Shown: positions 32,598 to 42,680, counted from the stretch's first letter. The stretch is 64,000 bases of DNA from an uncultured Lachnospiraceae bacterium (GCA_910579685.1 CAJTVN010000011.1:24967-88966), one strand, 5' to 3'. The notes: generated from the sequence alone by a model not told the origin. Program-made: numbers and translations.

Positions 32598-33296
32598 TCA
32601 TCTCATCAGTGTTCTCATATACTGCAGAATTTCTTTCCTTGCCATATCTGCGTATTTCTCTCCCAGAGGCAGTTTGTCATGATTCGCCATCTCCAGCTCC
32701 TGACTGCCAACCATACGCACCGCGGACCGATTCACCAGGAAACCCTTATGAATCCTTATAAAGCCGTCCGCTCCCAACTGCTTCTCCGCCGCCAGAATTG
32801 TGCTCCGGAAATGATACTGCCCTGATGTGCAGCAGAGCCTTATATAATTGCCGTCCGCCTCAAGATATAAGATCTCTGAAAGCAGAAGCGCCGTCTCCTG
32901 TCCGTTCATCCGAAAACAGAAATGCTTCTTTTGAAAGTTCAGCTCCTTCCGGCAGTCCTCCAAAATTTTTTTGATCTCCGCATCAAAATATTTCTTTCGT
33001 ATAAACCCGAAGGGATGATATTGGAAGCTCTCATAAACCAGCTCGTCATGATTCGTCACAAAAACAAGCAGCGGCTTGTGATCCAGGCTATTGAGCCAGT
33101 ACGCAATCTCCATTCCGGTCCGGTCGGGAATATCAATATCCAAAAAGAGAATATCACAGGGCCTCTCTGCAAGAGCGCGCATCAGCGCCCCGCCCGTATG
33201 AAAGACCTCCACCGTCCCTTCCGGCAGACAGTCTCTGATTGTGGCGGATATCCTGTTCAGAATCTGAACTTCATCATCACAGACATAGATTAACAT
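32598..33296 (-). CDS. LytTR family response regulator (AgrA-like)
   Basis: 232 residues. The receiver domain has the acidic DD pair (YVCDDEVQIL) and the phosphoacceptor in CDILFLDIDIPDRTGMEIAY. The C-terminal LytTR DNA-binding domain includes ILYLEADGNYIRL and GFIRIHKGFLVNRSAVRMV. The ATG at 33296 lies 4 nt after the recD2 stop, with GGGAGG upstream, so it may be co-transcribed with recD2. It probably controls the adjacent ABC exporter (inference from position). Confidence 0.93.
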   Translation of the reverse strand: MLIYVCDDEVQILNRISATIRDCLPEGTVEVFHTGGALMRALAERPCDILFLDIDIPDRTGMEIAYWLNSLDHKPLLVFVTNHDELVYESFQYHPFGFIRKKYFDAEIKKILEDCRKELNFQKKHFCFRMNGQETALLLSEILYLEADGNYIRLCCTSGQYHFRSTILAAEKQLGADGFIRIHKGFLVNRSAVRMVGSQELEMANHDKLPLGEKYADMARKEILQYMRTLMR

Positions 33297-33300
33297 CTTT

Positions 33301-35589
33301 TCAAAAACCTCCCTCATGCACAGGATCCTTTGTCTGTGATGCGGCAGCCTCCAGCCGTTCCTTCAGCAGGGTATTTCTTTTCGTAACCGTCACATTGCGG
33401 ACGGCATAGGACAGGGCCTTTTTCGTTCCCACCATCACCAGGATTTTCTTTGCCCTGGTAATTCCTGTATAAATCAGATTTCTCTGCAGCATCACATAAT
33501 GGTTCATCAGGATCGGCATAACCACAATCGGATATTCCGAGCCCTGGGCCTTATGGATGGTCGTCGCATAGGCGTGCACCAGCTCGTCCAGCTCTGTCAC
33601 GTCATACTCGATCAGGCGGCCGTCAAAATCCACCTTCATCGTCCGCTCTTCCATGTTTACGGAGGAAATCACCCCGATATCGCCGTTGAACACTTCCTTG
33701 TCGTAGTTATTTTTAATCTGCATCACCTTATCGTCCATACGGAACGCAAAGCCGCTTCTGCGAAGACAGTCCTTGGGAACCGTCACCGGGCCTCTTCCCC
33801 GCATAAAGACCGTATGCTCCGGAGGATTTAAGGCTTCCTGCAGGGCGAGGTTCAAATTCGTCGCTCCCACCACGCCCCGCTGCATGGGTGTCAGCACCTG
33901 AATCCTGGCAGGCTCTACCTGGTAATACTTTGGCAGCTTCGTCCCCACCAGCTCCACGATCTTGTGCACTGCCGCTTCCGCATCCTCATTCTCCAGAAAG
34001 AAAAAGTCCGTATCTTTCCCGTTGGATATGTCCGGCAGCTTCCCCTCGTTAATGCGGTGGGCATTCATGACGATCCGGCTCGTCTGCGCCTGCCTGAATA
34101 TCCTGGTGAGACGGACCACGGGAAAAACCCCCGAATCAATCATATCCCGCAGCACATTCCCGGCGCCTACGGAAGGGAGCTGGTCAATATCCCCCACCAT
34201 CACAAGGCGCATGGCGGGCGGAATCGCCTTCAGCAGGGAATTCATCAGGATGATGTCGATCATAGAGCACTCGTCCACAATCAGGACATCCCCCTCTAAA
34301 GGATTCTCTTCATTCCTCTGGTACCCTTCCGGCGGCTTGCATTCCAGAAGCCGGTGAACCGTCTTGGCTTCCAGTCCCGTGGCCTCGGTCATCCGCTTTG
34401 CTGCGCGGCCTGTGGGCGCTGCCAGAAGAATTTTGAGCCCGTACGCCCTGTAGGCGGCGATAATGCCATGGGTGGTGGTGGTCTTGCCGGTTCCCGGCCC
34501 TCCGGTCATCACCATGACCTTTGCGGTCGCCGCCCGCCGGATCGCATCCGCCTGTATTTCATCATAGATCATCCCGGTTTTTTCCTGTACGGCTTTCACA
34601 TCCACGGAAAGATCCGGATTTCCCGTCTTTTTTCTGGCCTCAAGGAGCTTTTGGCAGAGCTTATCTCCCGCAGGCGCCGAAGCCAGCTTCTTAAGCTTTC
34701 CCGCCACGCCCGCCTCCGCATAATAAAAGGGCGGCAGGTAAATTGCCGTTACGGGATTGCCCTCCTCGTCCGTCACCTTGATCTTCCGCTCCCGGATCAG
34801 CTCTTCCTGCCGGAGCATCTCATCCATGGTCATGACAATCGTTTCCTCAGAGGCTTCCAAAAGCTCTGATGCCTTGTCAATCAGCTGCTGCTTTTCCGCA
34901 TACACATGTCCATCGCCTGACAGCTCCGAAAGCGTATACATCAGGCCGCTTCGCAGCCTCACATACGATTCCCTGCCGAATCCCAGCTTCTCAGCAATCT
35001 GGTCCGCGGTCTTAAATCCAATGCCCCAGATATCATCCGCCAGCCTGTAGGGATTCTCCTTCATAACCGCAATGCTTTCGTTTCCGTACTGCTTATAAAT
35101 CTTGGCCGCAAAGGAGGCGCTCCCCTGGTGCTCCTGCAGAAACACCATGATGTTCTTGACTTCCTTCTGCCGCTCCCATGACTCGGCGATCCTCTGCACC
35201 CGCTTTCGTCCGATGCCCTCCACTTCAATCAGAAGCTCCACATTGTCCTCAATCACCACAAAGGTGTCCACCCCGAACTTCTGCACGATCCGCTTCGCAA
35301 ACTTCGGCCCCACGCCCTTGATCAGGCCGGAGCCCAGGTATTTTTCCATGCCGTAAACGGTAGCGGGCAGGGTTTCCTCCCAGTTTTCCGCCACGAACTG
35401 CCTTCCGTATTTGGCATCAACCTTCCAGTTTCCCTCCGCCACAAGCACGCTTCCCACATTTGCATCCAGGAGGTTTCCAACGACCGCAACCAGATCGCTG
35501 TAGTCCTTTACTCTGCACTTCAGGACAGAATATCCGTTTTCCGGATTCTGATATGTAATTCGTTCCACCACGCACCGGATTTTGACCAC
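33301..35589 (-). CDS. recD2: RecD2-type ATP-dependent DNA helicase
   Basis: 762 residues. N-terminal OB-like and helix-hairpin-helix region (GVGPKFAKRIVQKFG), then superfamily 1B motifs: Walker A VMTGGPGTGKTTTTHGI, Walker B VLIVDECSMID, motif III MVGDIDQLPSVG and motif VI YTGITRAKKILVMV. This is the 5'-3' helicase found in bacteria without RecBC. The GTG start at 35589 has a perfect AAAGGAGG site. Confidence 0.96.
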   Translation of the reverse strand: MVKIRCVVERITYQNPENGYSVLKCRVKDYSDLVAVVGNLLDANVGSVLVAEGNWKVDAKYGRQFVAENWEETLPATVYGMEKYLGSGLIKGVGPKFAKRIVQKFGVDTFVVIEDNVELLIEVEGIGRKRVQRIAESWERQKEVKNIMVFLQEHQGSASFAAKIYKQYGNESIAVMKENPYRLADDIWGIGFKTADQIAEKLGFGRESYVRLRSGLMYTLSELSGDGHVYAEKQQLIDKASELLEASEETIVMTMDEMLRQEELIRERKIKVTDEEGNPVTAIYLPPFYYAEAGVAGKLKKLASAPAGDKLCQKLLEARKKTGNPDLSVDVKAVQEKTGMIYDEIQADAIRRAATAKVMVMTGGPGTGKTTTTHGIIAAYRAYGLKILLAAPTGRAAKRMTEATGLEAKTVHRLLECKPPEGYQRNEENPLEGDVLIVDECSMIDIILMNSLLKAIPPAMRLVMVGDIDQLPSVGAGNVLRDMIDSGVFPVVRLTRIFRQAQTSRIVMNAHRINEGKLPDISNGKDTDFFFLENEDAEAAVHKIVELVGTKLPKYYQVEPARIQVLTPMQRGVVGATNLNLALQEALNPPEHTVFMRGRGPVTVPKDCLRRSGFAFRMDDKVMQIKNNYDKEVFNGDIGVISSVNMEERTMKVDFDGRLIEYDVTELDELVHAYATTIHKAQGSEYPIVVMPILMNHYVMLQRNLIYTGITRAKKILVMVGTKKALSYAVRNVTVTKRNTLLKERLEAAASQTKDPVHEGGF

Positions 35590-35618
35590 TGCCGCCTCCT
35601 TTGTTAGGTTCTACGCCA

Positions 35619-35814
35619 AGAGTAGCTTTTGTAAATTCTTTATGCCACAAATCATCAATCATAAAATGAAATAATTTTGAAAAATATCCTTTTCCCTGAA
35701 AATTAAGGAAACTTAAATTCAGAATGGTCATTTCTTCGTTATGCCTGTATTTCAGCCACTTTCGGATATCTGCTTCCCATAAAGCTTTGCATAACCTGCC
35801 ATGAATGAAACTTG
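35619..35814 (-). pseudogene. Degraded GNAT acetyltransferase fragment
   Basis: A frame without a usable start reads HGRLCKALWEADIRKWL, then MTILNLSFLNFQGKGYFSKL, then FTKATLGVEPN, the last being the C-terminal strand of a GNAT domain (LGVEPxN). The cofactor-binding R/Q-x-x-G-x-G/A loop is only partly recognisable. The reading runs into the recD2 start without the usual C-terminal Y-x-x-GF. It looks like a decayed neighbour gene. Confidence 0.45.
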
Positions 35815-35837
35815 CTGAAACTTAAAATGAACCTTTA

Positions 35838-36229
35838 TTATGCCCAAAATGGGACATACTTCATATAACGTGGAGCGGTCTCCGGATCCATTGGCTTTAT
35901 AAGTTTTGCATCCAATGTGTCTCGGATAATCCGATCCTCTTTTGTTGTCATATCAAAATCTTCTTTCGAGTATAGTGTTACCTTCGTAAACTGATTATTC
36001 TGACTCTCAATCTTTGGTGCCATCAGAGCATCCGCACGGGTTGCCGCTATAACCTTATCGAATCCACTTCCTCTCTGCCCCTGAAATATTCCTCTGCAAT
36101 CTCCACTGCGTCTTCATTATGAAAACCATCTTTGAAAATTCTTAACCGGGAATACCCGGGATTTAACAATTGCTGTTCTGCCTTCAAGTCATAATTCGGC
36201 TCAAAGTGATGACGTATTAGGGCAAGCAT
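35838..36229 (-). pseudogene. Frameshifted, deleted fragment of a COG2865-type ATP-binding (AlbA_2) protein
   Basis: Two short frames on the same strand join by one frameshift near 36055: IRHHFEPNYDLKAEQQLLN through EIAEEYFRGREEVDS, then SGFDKVIAATRADALMAPK, FTKVTLYSKEDF and the ending PMDPETAPRYMKYVPFWA. The C-terminal MKYVPFWA ending is one I associate with COG2865/AlbA_2 proteins. The segment TKEDRIIRDTLDAKLIKP appears to fuse two distant parts of the family sequence at a repeated R-I, meaning an internal deletion. The family assignment comes from memory of the C-terminal ending. Confidence 0.6.
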
Positions 36230-36381
36230 TTTGTATCTTTATCGCAAATTTGTAATAAAAATGCTATTCCTCTTTGAATAATATACAAAACAGTCTACTT
36301 TCACTCTATATCATAATAGCATAGCACCCTTGTCTATACAATCGTTTATTAACATTTATTGATATCAAAGTAATTGGCATG

Positions 36382-36438
36382 AAAATACCTCCAAAGTCAC
36401 AGATTTTTATATTTTATCTGTCTACTTTAGAGGTATCA
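36382..36438 (-). terminator. Terminator of the glt operon
   Basis: Minus-strand ATACCTCTAAAGT pairs with ACTTTGGAGGTAT around an inner CAGAT/ATCTG stem, followed by TTTTC. Confidence 0.75.
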
Positions 36439-36474
36439 TATCAAGATGAGTACAACGGGTTCTATTGATTTTCT

Positions 36475-37968
36475 CTACTGGATCATCAGGTTCGTATATC
36501 CCATCAGGCTCTCGTCCACCGCCCTTGCGGCTTCTCTTCCCTCCCGGATGGCCCAGACCACCAGGGACTGCCCCCGGTGCATATCCCCCGCCGTGAAGAC
36601 ATTCTTCACGGAAGTGGCATACTGCCCCTGCGCCGTCTTCACATTGGTGCGCTCGTTGACCTCCACCTTGAAGGCGTCCGTCACGTATTTCTGGCTTCCC
36701 AGAAAGCCTGCGGCGATCAGTGCGATCTCTGCGGGGAGGGTCTTCTCGGAGCCTGCGATCTCGCTCATCTTCATGCGTCCGGTTTCCGGATCCTTCTCCC
36801 AGGAGAGCTTCACGATTTTCACCGCCTTCAGGTTTCCGTTCTTGTCTTTCACGAATTCCTTCACCGTGGACTCATAGATTCTGGGATCATGCCCGAACAG
36901 GGCGATGGCCTCCTCCTGGCCGTAATCCGTCTTGCAGATTTTGGGCCACTCGGGCCAGGGATTGTTCTCGGCCCGGGTGTCGGGAGCCTTCGGCATCATC
37001 TCGATCTGAACAACCGACTTACAGCCATGGCGGATGCTGGTTCCCACGCAGTCGTTTCCCGTATCGCCGCCTCCGATGATCACCACGTTTTTGCCCTTTG
37101 TATCCACGAACTTCTTATCCGCAAAATCCGAGTCCAGAAGGCTCTTTGTGTTTGCTTTCAGGAAATCCACCGCAAAACAGATCCCCTTGGCATCCCTTCC
37201 CGGAGCGTTGATATCCCGGGGATTGGACGAGCCGCAGGCAAGGATCACGCGGTCAAACTCTGAGAGGAGCTTTTCCGCTTTGATCTCCTTTCCCACATCC
37301 GCATTGGTTACGAAGCGTACTCCCTCCGCTTCCATCACCTTTACCTTGCGCTCCACGACAGGCTTCTCCAGCTTCATATTCGGAATCCCGTACATCAGAA
37401 GACCTCCGATTCGGTCCGAGCGCTCAAAGACGGTCACGCTGTGACCCCGCTTGTTGAGCTGATCCGCAGCGGCAAGGCCCGAAGGGCCGCTTCCCACCAC
37501 GGCCACCTTTTTCCCGGTGCGCACCTTTGGGGGCTTTGGATCCGCATACCCCTTCTCATAGGCATACTCAATGATGGCATATTCGTTTTCCTTCGTGGCT
37601 ACCGGCTCTCCCACAAGATTGCAGGTGCAGGCCGCCTCGCACAGGGCGGGGCAGACCCTGGATGTAAACTCCGGAAAGCTGTTGGTCTTTGTGAGCCTGC
37701 TGTAAGCCTGCTCCCAGTTCCCGGTGTAAACCAGATCGTTCCACTCCGGCACCAGATTGTGGAGCGGACAGCCGCTGGTCATCCCGCAAAGATTCATTCC
37801 CGCCTGGCAGAAGGGAACGCCGCACTCCATACAGCGGGCCCCCTGGAGCCGCTGCCTCTCCAGAGGAAGATGCTCGTGGAACTCCATGAAATTTTTGATC
37901 CTCTCCTTCGGCTCCGCATCACGGGAGACTTCTCTTTTATAATCCATAAATCCGGTTGGTTTTCCCAT
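36475..37968 (-). CDS. gltD: Glutamate synthase (NADPH) small chain
   Basis: 497 residues. N-terminal Fe-S cysteines (CMECGVPFCQAGMNLCG and CPALCEAACTC), FAD-binding VVGSGPSGLAAADQL, NAD(P)-binding VVIIGGGDTGNDCVG, and the terminal FAD segment VFTAGDMHRGQSLVVWAI. It transfers electrons from NAD(P)H to the large subunit. The ATG at 37968 follows GGGGAGGAGTGATA and lies 20 bp after the gltB stop, forming a two-gene operon ended by a terminator. Confidence 0.97.
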   Translation of the reverse strand: MGKPTGFMDYKREVSRDAEPKERIKNFMEFHEHLPLERQRLQGARCMECGVPFCQAGMNLCGMTSGCPLHNLVPEWNDLVYTGNWEQAYSRLTKTNSFPEFTSRVCPALCEAACTCNLVGEPVATKENEYAIIEYAYEKGYADPKPPKVRTGKKVAVVGSGPSGLAAADQLNKRGHSVTVFERSDRIGGLLMYGIPNMKLEKPVVERKVKVMEAEGVRFVTNADVGKEIKAEKLLSEFDRVILACGSSNPRDINAPGRDAKGICFAVDFLKANTKSLLDSDFADKKFVDTKGKNVVIIGGGDTGNDCVGTSIRHGCKSVVQIEMMPKAPDTRAENNPWPEWPKICKTDYGQEEAIALFGHDPRIYESTVKEFVKDKNGNLKAVKIVKLSWEKDPETGRMKMSEIAGSEKTLPAEIALIAAGFLGSQKYVTDAFKVEVNERTNVKTAQGQYATSVKNVFTAGDMHRGQSLVVWAIREGREAARAVDESLMGYTNLMIQ

Positions 37969-37988
37969 TATCACTCCTCCCCTTTCCT

Positions 37989-40900
37989 CTATCTGTTGCC
38001 CTTAACCGCATAGAAGGCTTCGATCTGCGCCTGCTGTGCACTCAGTCCCTTTTCCTCCATCTGCACGATGGCCGTCAGCATTTTCTCGTAGTCATGCGGG
38101 ATGATTTTCTTGAATTTGGGCAGATATTCCTTAAAGTGATCCAGGATCCGCTTTCCCTTTTTGGAATCGGTAAGGGCCACATGTTCCCGAATCAGTTCCT
38201 TGAGCTCGATCACGTCATATTTGGAGCTCACCTCATAGGAGGATACCATCTCCTTGTTGAGCCGGGTATAAAGATCATTGTTTTCGTCCAGCACATAGGC
38301 GATCCCGCCGCTCATGCCTGCCGCAAAATTCTTTCCGGTAGAGCCAAGAACCACCACCCGGCCTCCTGTCATATACTCGCAGCCGTGGTCTCCCACGCCC
38401 TCCACTACGGCCCTTGCGCCGGAATTTCTCACGCAGAAGCGTTCTCCCGCCACTCCGCATAGAAAGGCCTTGCCGCTGGTGGCGCCGTACAGGGCCACAT
38501 TGCCGATAATAATATTCTCGTCCGCCGCAAACCGGCTTTCCCTGGGCGGATAGATGACGAGCTTTCCGCCGGAGAGCCCTTTTCCGAAATAATCGTTGCT
38601 GTCCCCTTCCAGCTCCAGGGTAAGGCCCGACGGGATAAAAGCTCCAAAGCTCTGTCCGCCGGCTCCCTTGCACCGAATGCGGAAGGTATCCTCCTGCACC
38701 GAATCCCCGAGGCGTCTTGTGATCTCGGAGCCCAGAATGGTTCCGAAGGCCCGGTCCGTATTTTTGACCTCCACCTCCATACTGCTCTTTAAGCCGCCGT
38801 CGATGGCCTTGTTCAGCCGCTTTAAAAGCACCCTCTCGTCCACCGTGTTTTCCAGTCTGAAATCATAGACCTTCCCGGGATCAAAGATAACGCCTTGCTT
38901 TCCGCCCGCATAGGGATTGCGAAGGATCAGGCTCAGGTCGATCTGCTTCTGCCTTTGGGAGAGGTGCTCCTTCACCCTGAGAAATTCCGTCCGGCCCACC
39001 AGCTCATCCACGCTGCGCACACCCAGCTTCGCCATATATTCCCGAAGCTCCTGGGCGATAAATTTCATAAAATTCATCACGTATTCCGGTTTTCCCCTGA
39101 AATTTCTGCGAAGCTCCGGATTCTGGGTCGCCACGCCCACGGGGCAGGTATCCAGATTGCAGACGCGCATCATCACACAGCCCATGGTCACAAGGGGAGC
39201 CGTTGCAAAGCCGAACTCCTCGGCACCCAGGATGGCCGCAATGGCAACATCCCGTCCGCTCATCAGCTTGCCGTCCGTCTCGATGCGCACCTTGTCGCGC
39301 AGGCCGTTCATAATCAGAGTCTGGTGAGTCTCCGCAAGTCCCAGCTCCCAGGGAAGCCCGGCATTGTGGATGGAGCTCCTTGGTGCGGCCCCCGTTCCGC
39401 CGTCATAGCCCGAGACGAGAATCACCTGGGCTCCCGCCTTTGCAACCCCTGCCGCCACGGTTCCAACGCCTGCCTCGGAGACAAGCTTCACGCTGATTCT
39501 CGCTTTCTTGTTGGCGTTTTTCAGATCGTAGATAAGCTCCGCCAGATCCTCGATGGAGTAAATATCGTGATGAGGCGGGGGAGAGATCAGGCCCACTCCC
39601 GGTGTGGAATGCCTGGTCTTCGCAATCCAGGGATATACCTTGCCGGAGGGCAGATGTCCTCCCTCTCCCGGCTTCGCTCCCTGGGCCATCTTGATCTGAA
39701 TCTCATCCGCACTCACCAGATACCTGCTGGTGACGCCAAACCTCCCGCTGGCCACCTGCTTGATAGCGGAGCATCTGTTTAAGCCGTCCGGCCCAGGAAA
39801 AAGCCTTTCCGTCTCCTCGCCGCCCTCTCCGGAATTGGAACGTCCATGAAGCCGGTTCATGGCAATCGCCAGTGTCTCGTGAGCTTCTTTGGAGATGGAG
39901 CCGTAGCTCATGGCCCCCGTCTTAAACCGTCTGACAATGGAATCCACGCTCTCCACCTCGTCCAGGGGAACGCCCTTTTCCGGAAAGTTGAAGTCCATCA
40001 GTCCCCGCAGGTTCTTGACGGAATTCTCATCATTGACCAGTGCGGTATATTCCTTGAACATCTCATAATCTCCGCGTCTGGTGGATTCCTGGAGAAGATG
40101 GATGGTCGCCGGATTGTAGAGGTGTTCGTCCGCTCCGCTTCTCACCTTGTGATGTCCCAGGCTGTCTAAGGTCAGATCATTGGCCAGACCAAGCGGGTCA
40201 AAAGCCTGGGAATGCAGAGCGTCGACCTCCCTCTCGATATCCTCTATGGTAATTCCTCCCACTCTGCACACCGTATGGGGAAAATACCGGTTGATCACTT
40301 CGCTGTCAATACCGATGGCCTCAAAAATCTGGGAGCCCTCGTAGGACTGGATGGTGCTGATTCCCATCTTGGAGGCGATCTTTACAATTCCGCGGAGAAC
40401 GGCATTGTTGTAATCCTCCACCGCCGCATAATAATCCTTATCCAGCATATGGCCGTCGATCAGCTCCTTGATGGATTCCTGGGCCAGATAGGGATTGATG
40501 GCGCAGGCGCCATAGCCGAGAAGCGTTGCAAAGTGATGCACCTCCCTGGGCTCTCCGGACTCCACGATAAGCGCCACGCTTGTTTTCTTCTTCGTCACCA
40601 CCAGATGACGGTTTAATGCCGATACCGCAAGCAGGGAGGGAATCGCCACATGATTTTCATCCACGCCCCGGTCGGAGAGCACCATGATATTCACACCGTC
40701 CCGGTAGGCACGATCCACCTCCACAAACAGCCGGTCAATGGCGCGCTCCAAGCGGGTGTTTTTGTAATAGGTGATGGGAATCACCTCCACCTTGAAGCCC
40801 TCCGCCTTCATACTCTTGATTTTCATCAGATCCGTATTGGTCAGAATCGGATTATGAACCTGCAGGACATTGCAGTTTCTGGGCGTCTCTTCCAGGATGT

Positions 40901-42539
40901 TGCCGTCCGTCCCGATATAGACCGTGGTGGACGTCACCACCTCCTCGCGGATGGCGTCGATCGGCGGGTTGGTCACCTGGGCAAACTTCTGCTTGAAATA
41001 GTGAAACAGCGGATGATGGGTTGTGGAGAGAACCGGAAGGGGCGTGTCAACCCCCATGGCCGCAATAGCTTCCCCGCCGCTCTTCGCCATGGGGAGGATG
41101 CCGGCCTTTAACTCCTCATAGGAATAGCCGAAGGCCTTCTGCATGCGCTGCCGTTCCTCACAGGAGAACTCCGGCACCCGCTCATTGGGAATCTTAAGGT
41201 CTTTCAGATGAACCAGATTGCTGTCAAGCCACTCCCCGTAGGGCTGCCTGGAGGCATAATTCTCCTTCAGCTCATCGTCATCAATCACCCTGCCCTGCAC
41301 CAGATCCACCAGCAGCATCTTTCCCGGACGCAGACGCTCCTTCACCAGGATCCTGGAAGGATCAATGGGCAGGACTCCCACCTCCGATGAGAGGATCAGC
41401 TGGTCGTCGTCCGTAATCATGTAGCGGGAAGGCCGAAGGCCGTTCCGGTCAAGGACGGCGCCCATCACGTCCCCGTCGCAGAAAAGGATGGAAGCCGGGC
41501 CGTCCCAGGGTTCCATCATGGTGGCATAATACTGGTAGAAATCCTTTTTATGCAGTGACATGGTCCTGTTATTCGCCCAGGGCTCGGGAATGGTGATCAT
41601 CACCGCATGGGGCAGATCCATGCCGCTCATGACAAGAAATTCCAGCGTGTTATCAAGCATGGCCGAATCGGAGCCCGAGGTGTTTACCACGGGCAGCACC
41701 TTGTGGAGCACGCCGTGAAGATGCTCGGATTCCATATTTTCCTCTCTCGCCAGCATCTTGTCCGCATTTCCCTGGATGGTGTTGATCTCCCCGTTGTGCA
41801 CGATAAAACGGTTGGGATGGGCCCTCTCCCAGCTGGGATTAGTGTTGGTGGAGAAGCGGGAATGAACCATGGCAATGGCGGACTCGAAATCCTTATCCTG
41901 CAGATCCCCGAAAAAGGTCCGCAGCTGTCCCACCAGAAACATGCCCTTATATACAATCGTCCGGCTGGATAAGGAAACCACATAGGTGTTATCCGAGGAC
42001 TGTTCAAAGACCCTTCTCACAATATAAAGCATCCGGTCAAAATCAAGTCCCTTTTTCACTCCTGCCGGTTTCTTTACAAAGGCCTGCAGAATATGCGGCA
42101 TGCACTCCACCGCCTTTTGCCCGAGAACCTCCGGATGGGTCGGCACCTTGCGCCATCCCAGAAAGGAAAGACCTTCCTTCTCCACAATGATCTCGAACAT
42201 CTTCTTTGCCTGGTTTTTGCGCAGCTCATCCTGAGGAAAGAAAAACATGCCAACGCCGTACTCTCTCTCCCGCCCAAGCTCGATTCCCAGACTTTTCGAC
42301 ACCTTCTGAAAGAATTTGTGCGGAATCTGGGTCAGAATCCCCACGCCGTCTCCCGTCTGTCCCTGCGCATCCTTCCCTGCCCTATGCTCCAGATTCTCCA
42401 CAATCCTCAGAGCGTTCTCCACGGTCTGGCGGCTCTTTTTTCCTTTAATATTCACACAGGCTCCGATACCGCAGTTGTCATGTTCAAATTCCGGACGGTA
42501 AAGCGGCGCCCTTGGAACTGTCAGCCTTGCATCAAACAT
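37989..42539 (-). CDS. gltB: Glutamate synthase large chain
   Basis: 1516 residues. The N-terminal glutaminase begins after a short propeptide at Cys23 (EFEHDNCGIGACV). The FMN/synthase domain (about residues 850-1220) includes AQGAKPGEGGHLPSGKV and the 3Fe-4S ligands CVMMRVCNLDTC. The C-terminal GXGXG beta-helix holds GATSGKAFLCGVAGERF. It makes glutamate from glutamine and 2-oxoglutarate with GltD. The ATG at 42539 with AAGGAG is chosen; an upstream in-frame ATG runs through a dispersed repeat and would add a non-homologous extension. Confidence 0.97.
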   Translation of the reverse strand: MFDARLTVPRAPLYRPEFEHDNCGIGACVNIKGKKSRQTVENALRIVENLEHRAGKDAQGQTGDGVGILTQIPHKFFQKVSKSLGIELGREREYGVGMFFFPQDELRKNQAKKMFEIIVEKEGLSFLGWRKVPTHPEVLGQKAVECMPHILQAFVKKPAGVKKGLDFDRMLYIVRRVFEQSSDNTYVVSLSSRTIVYKGMFLVGQLRTFFGDLQDKDFESAIAMVHSRFSTNTNPSWERAHPNRFIVHNGEINTIQGNADKMLAREENMESEHLHGVLHKVLPVVNTSGSDSAMLDNTLEFLVMSGMDLPHAVMITIPEPWANNRTMSLHKKDFYQYYATMMEPWDGPASILFCDGDVMGAVLDRNGLRPSRYMITDDDQLILSSEVGVLPIDPSRILVKERLRPGKMLLVDLVQGRVIDDDELKENYASRQPYGEWLDSNLVHLKDLKIPNERVPEFSCEERQRMQKAFGYSYEELKAGILPMAKSGGEAIAAMGVDTPLPVLSTTHHPLFHYFKQKFAQVTNPPIDAIREEVVTSTTVYIGTDGNILEETPRNCNVLQVHNPILTNTDLMKIKSMKAEGFKVEVIPITYYKNTRLERAIDRLFVEVDRAYRDGVNIMVLSDRGVDENHVAIPSLLAVSALNRHLVVTKKKTSVALIVESGEPREVHHFATLLGYGACAINPYLAQESIKELIDGHMLDKDYYAAVEDYNNAVLRGIVKIASKMGISTIQSYEGSQIFEAIGIDSEVINRYFPHTVCRVGGITIEDIEREVDALHSQAFDPLGLANDLTLDSLGHHKVRSGADEHLYNPATIHLLQESTRRGDYEMFKEYTALVNDENSVKNLRGLMDFNFPEKGVPLDEVESVDSIVRRFKTGAMSYGSISKEAHETLAIAMNRLHGRSNSGEGGEETERLFPGPDGLNRCSAIKQVASGRFGVTSRYLVSADEIQIKMAQGAKPGEGGHLPSGKVYPWIAKTRHSTPGVGLISPPPHHDIYSIEDLAELIYDLKNANKKARISVKLVSEAGVGTVAAGVAKAGAQVILVSGYDGGTGAAPRSSIHNAGLPWELGLAETHQTLIMNGLRDKVRIETDGKLMSGRDVAIAAILGAEEFGFATAPLVTMGCVMMRVCNLDTCPVGVATQNPELRRNFRGKPEYVMNFMKFIAQELREYMAKLGVRSVDELVGRTEFLRVKEHLSQRQKQIDLSLILRNPYAGGKQGVIFDPGKVYDFRLENTVDERVLLKRLNKAIDGGLKSSMEVEVKNTDRAFGTILGSEITRRLGDSVQEDTFRIRCKGAGGQSFGAFIPSGLTLELEGDSNDYFGKGLSGGKLVIYPPRESRFAADENIIIGNVALYGATSGKAFLCGVAGERFCVRNSGARAVVEGVGDHGCEYMTGGRVVVLGSTGKNFAAGMSGGIAYVLDENNDLYTRLNKEMVSSYEVSSKYDVIELKELIREHVALTDSKKGKRILDHFKEYLPKFKKIIPHDYEKMLTAIVQMEEKGLSAQQAQIEAFYAVKGNR

Positions 42540-42547
42540 ACCTTTTC

Positions 42548-42597
42548 TCCTTCCCCTGCTCGCCGTGCGGCCCGCATGCTGCGTCAGCAGCCTGCGC
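42548..42597. repeat. Palindromic dispersed repeat, copy 2
   Basis: Minus-strand ATGCGCAGG, GCTGC-TGAC-GCAGC, ATGCGGGCCGCACGGCGAGC. It matches the element at 21943-22005, lacking about 20 bases of its left half. It ends at the gltB ribosome site. Confidence 0.7.
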
Positions 42598-42600
42598 ATA

Positions 42601-42641
42601 GAAAAAGCCGCAAAAGGGCCTTCCTACCGCTCCTTTGCGAC
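42601..42641 (-). terminator. Terminator/attenuator in the gltB leader
   Basis: GTCGCAAAGG pairs with CCTTTTGCGGC around a 13-nt loop and is followed by TTTTTC. It lies between the predicted glt promoter and the start codon, and also downstream of the CPBP gene, so it may end that operon, attenuate gltB, or both. Confidence 0.7.
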
Positions 42642-42651
42642 TTGCAGATTT

Positions 42652-42680
42652 AATATACAACATTTTTTTTCATTTGTAAA
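42652..42680 (-). promoter_or_regulatory. Candidate gltB promoter
   Basis: TTTACA (42680-42675), 17-bp spacer and TATATT (42657-42652). An ATTTGT/ACAAAT inverted repeat overlaps the -35 and could be an operator. Confidence 0.65.

Noticed and set aside
36475..42653. Long plus-strand frames inside gltD and gltB
   Set aside because: Complementary shadows of two unmistakable conserved genes.
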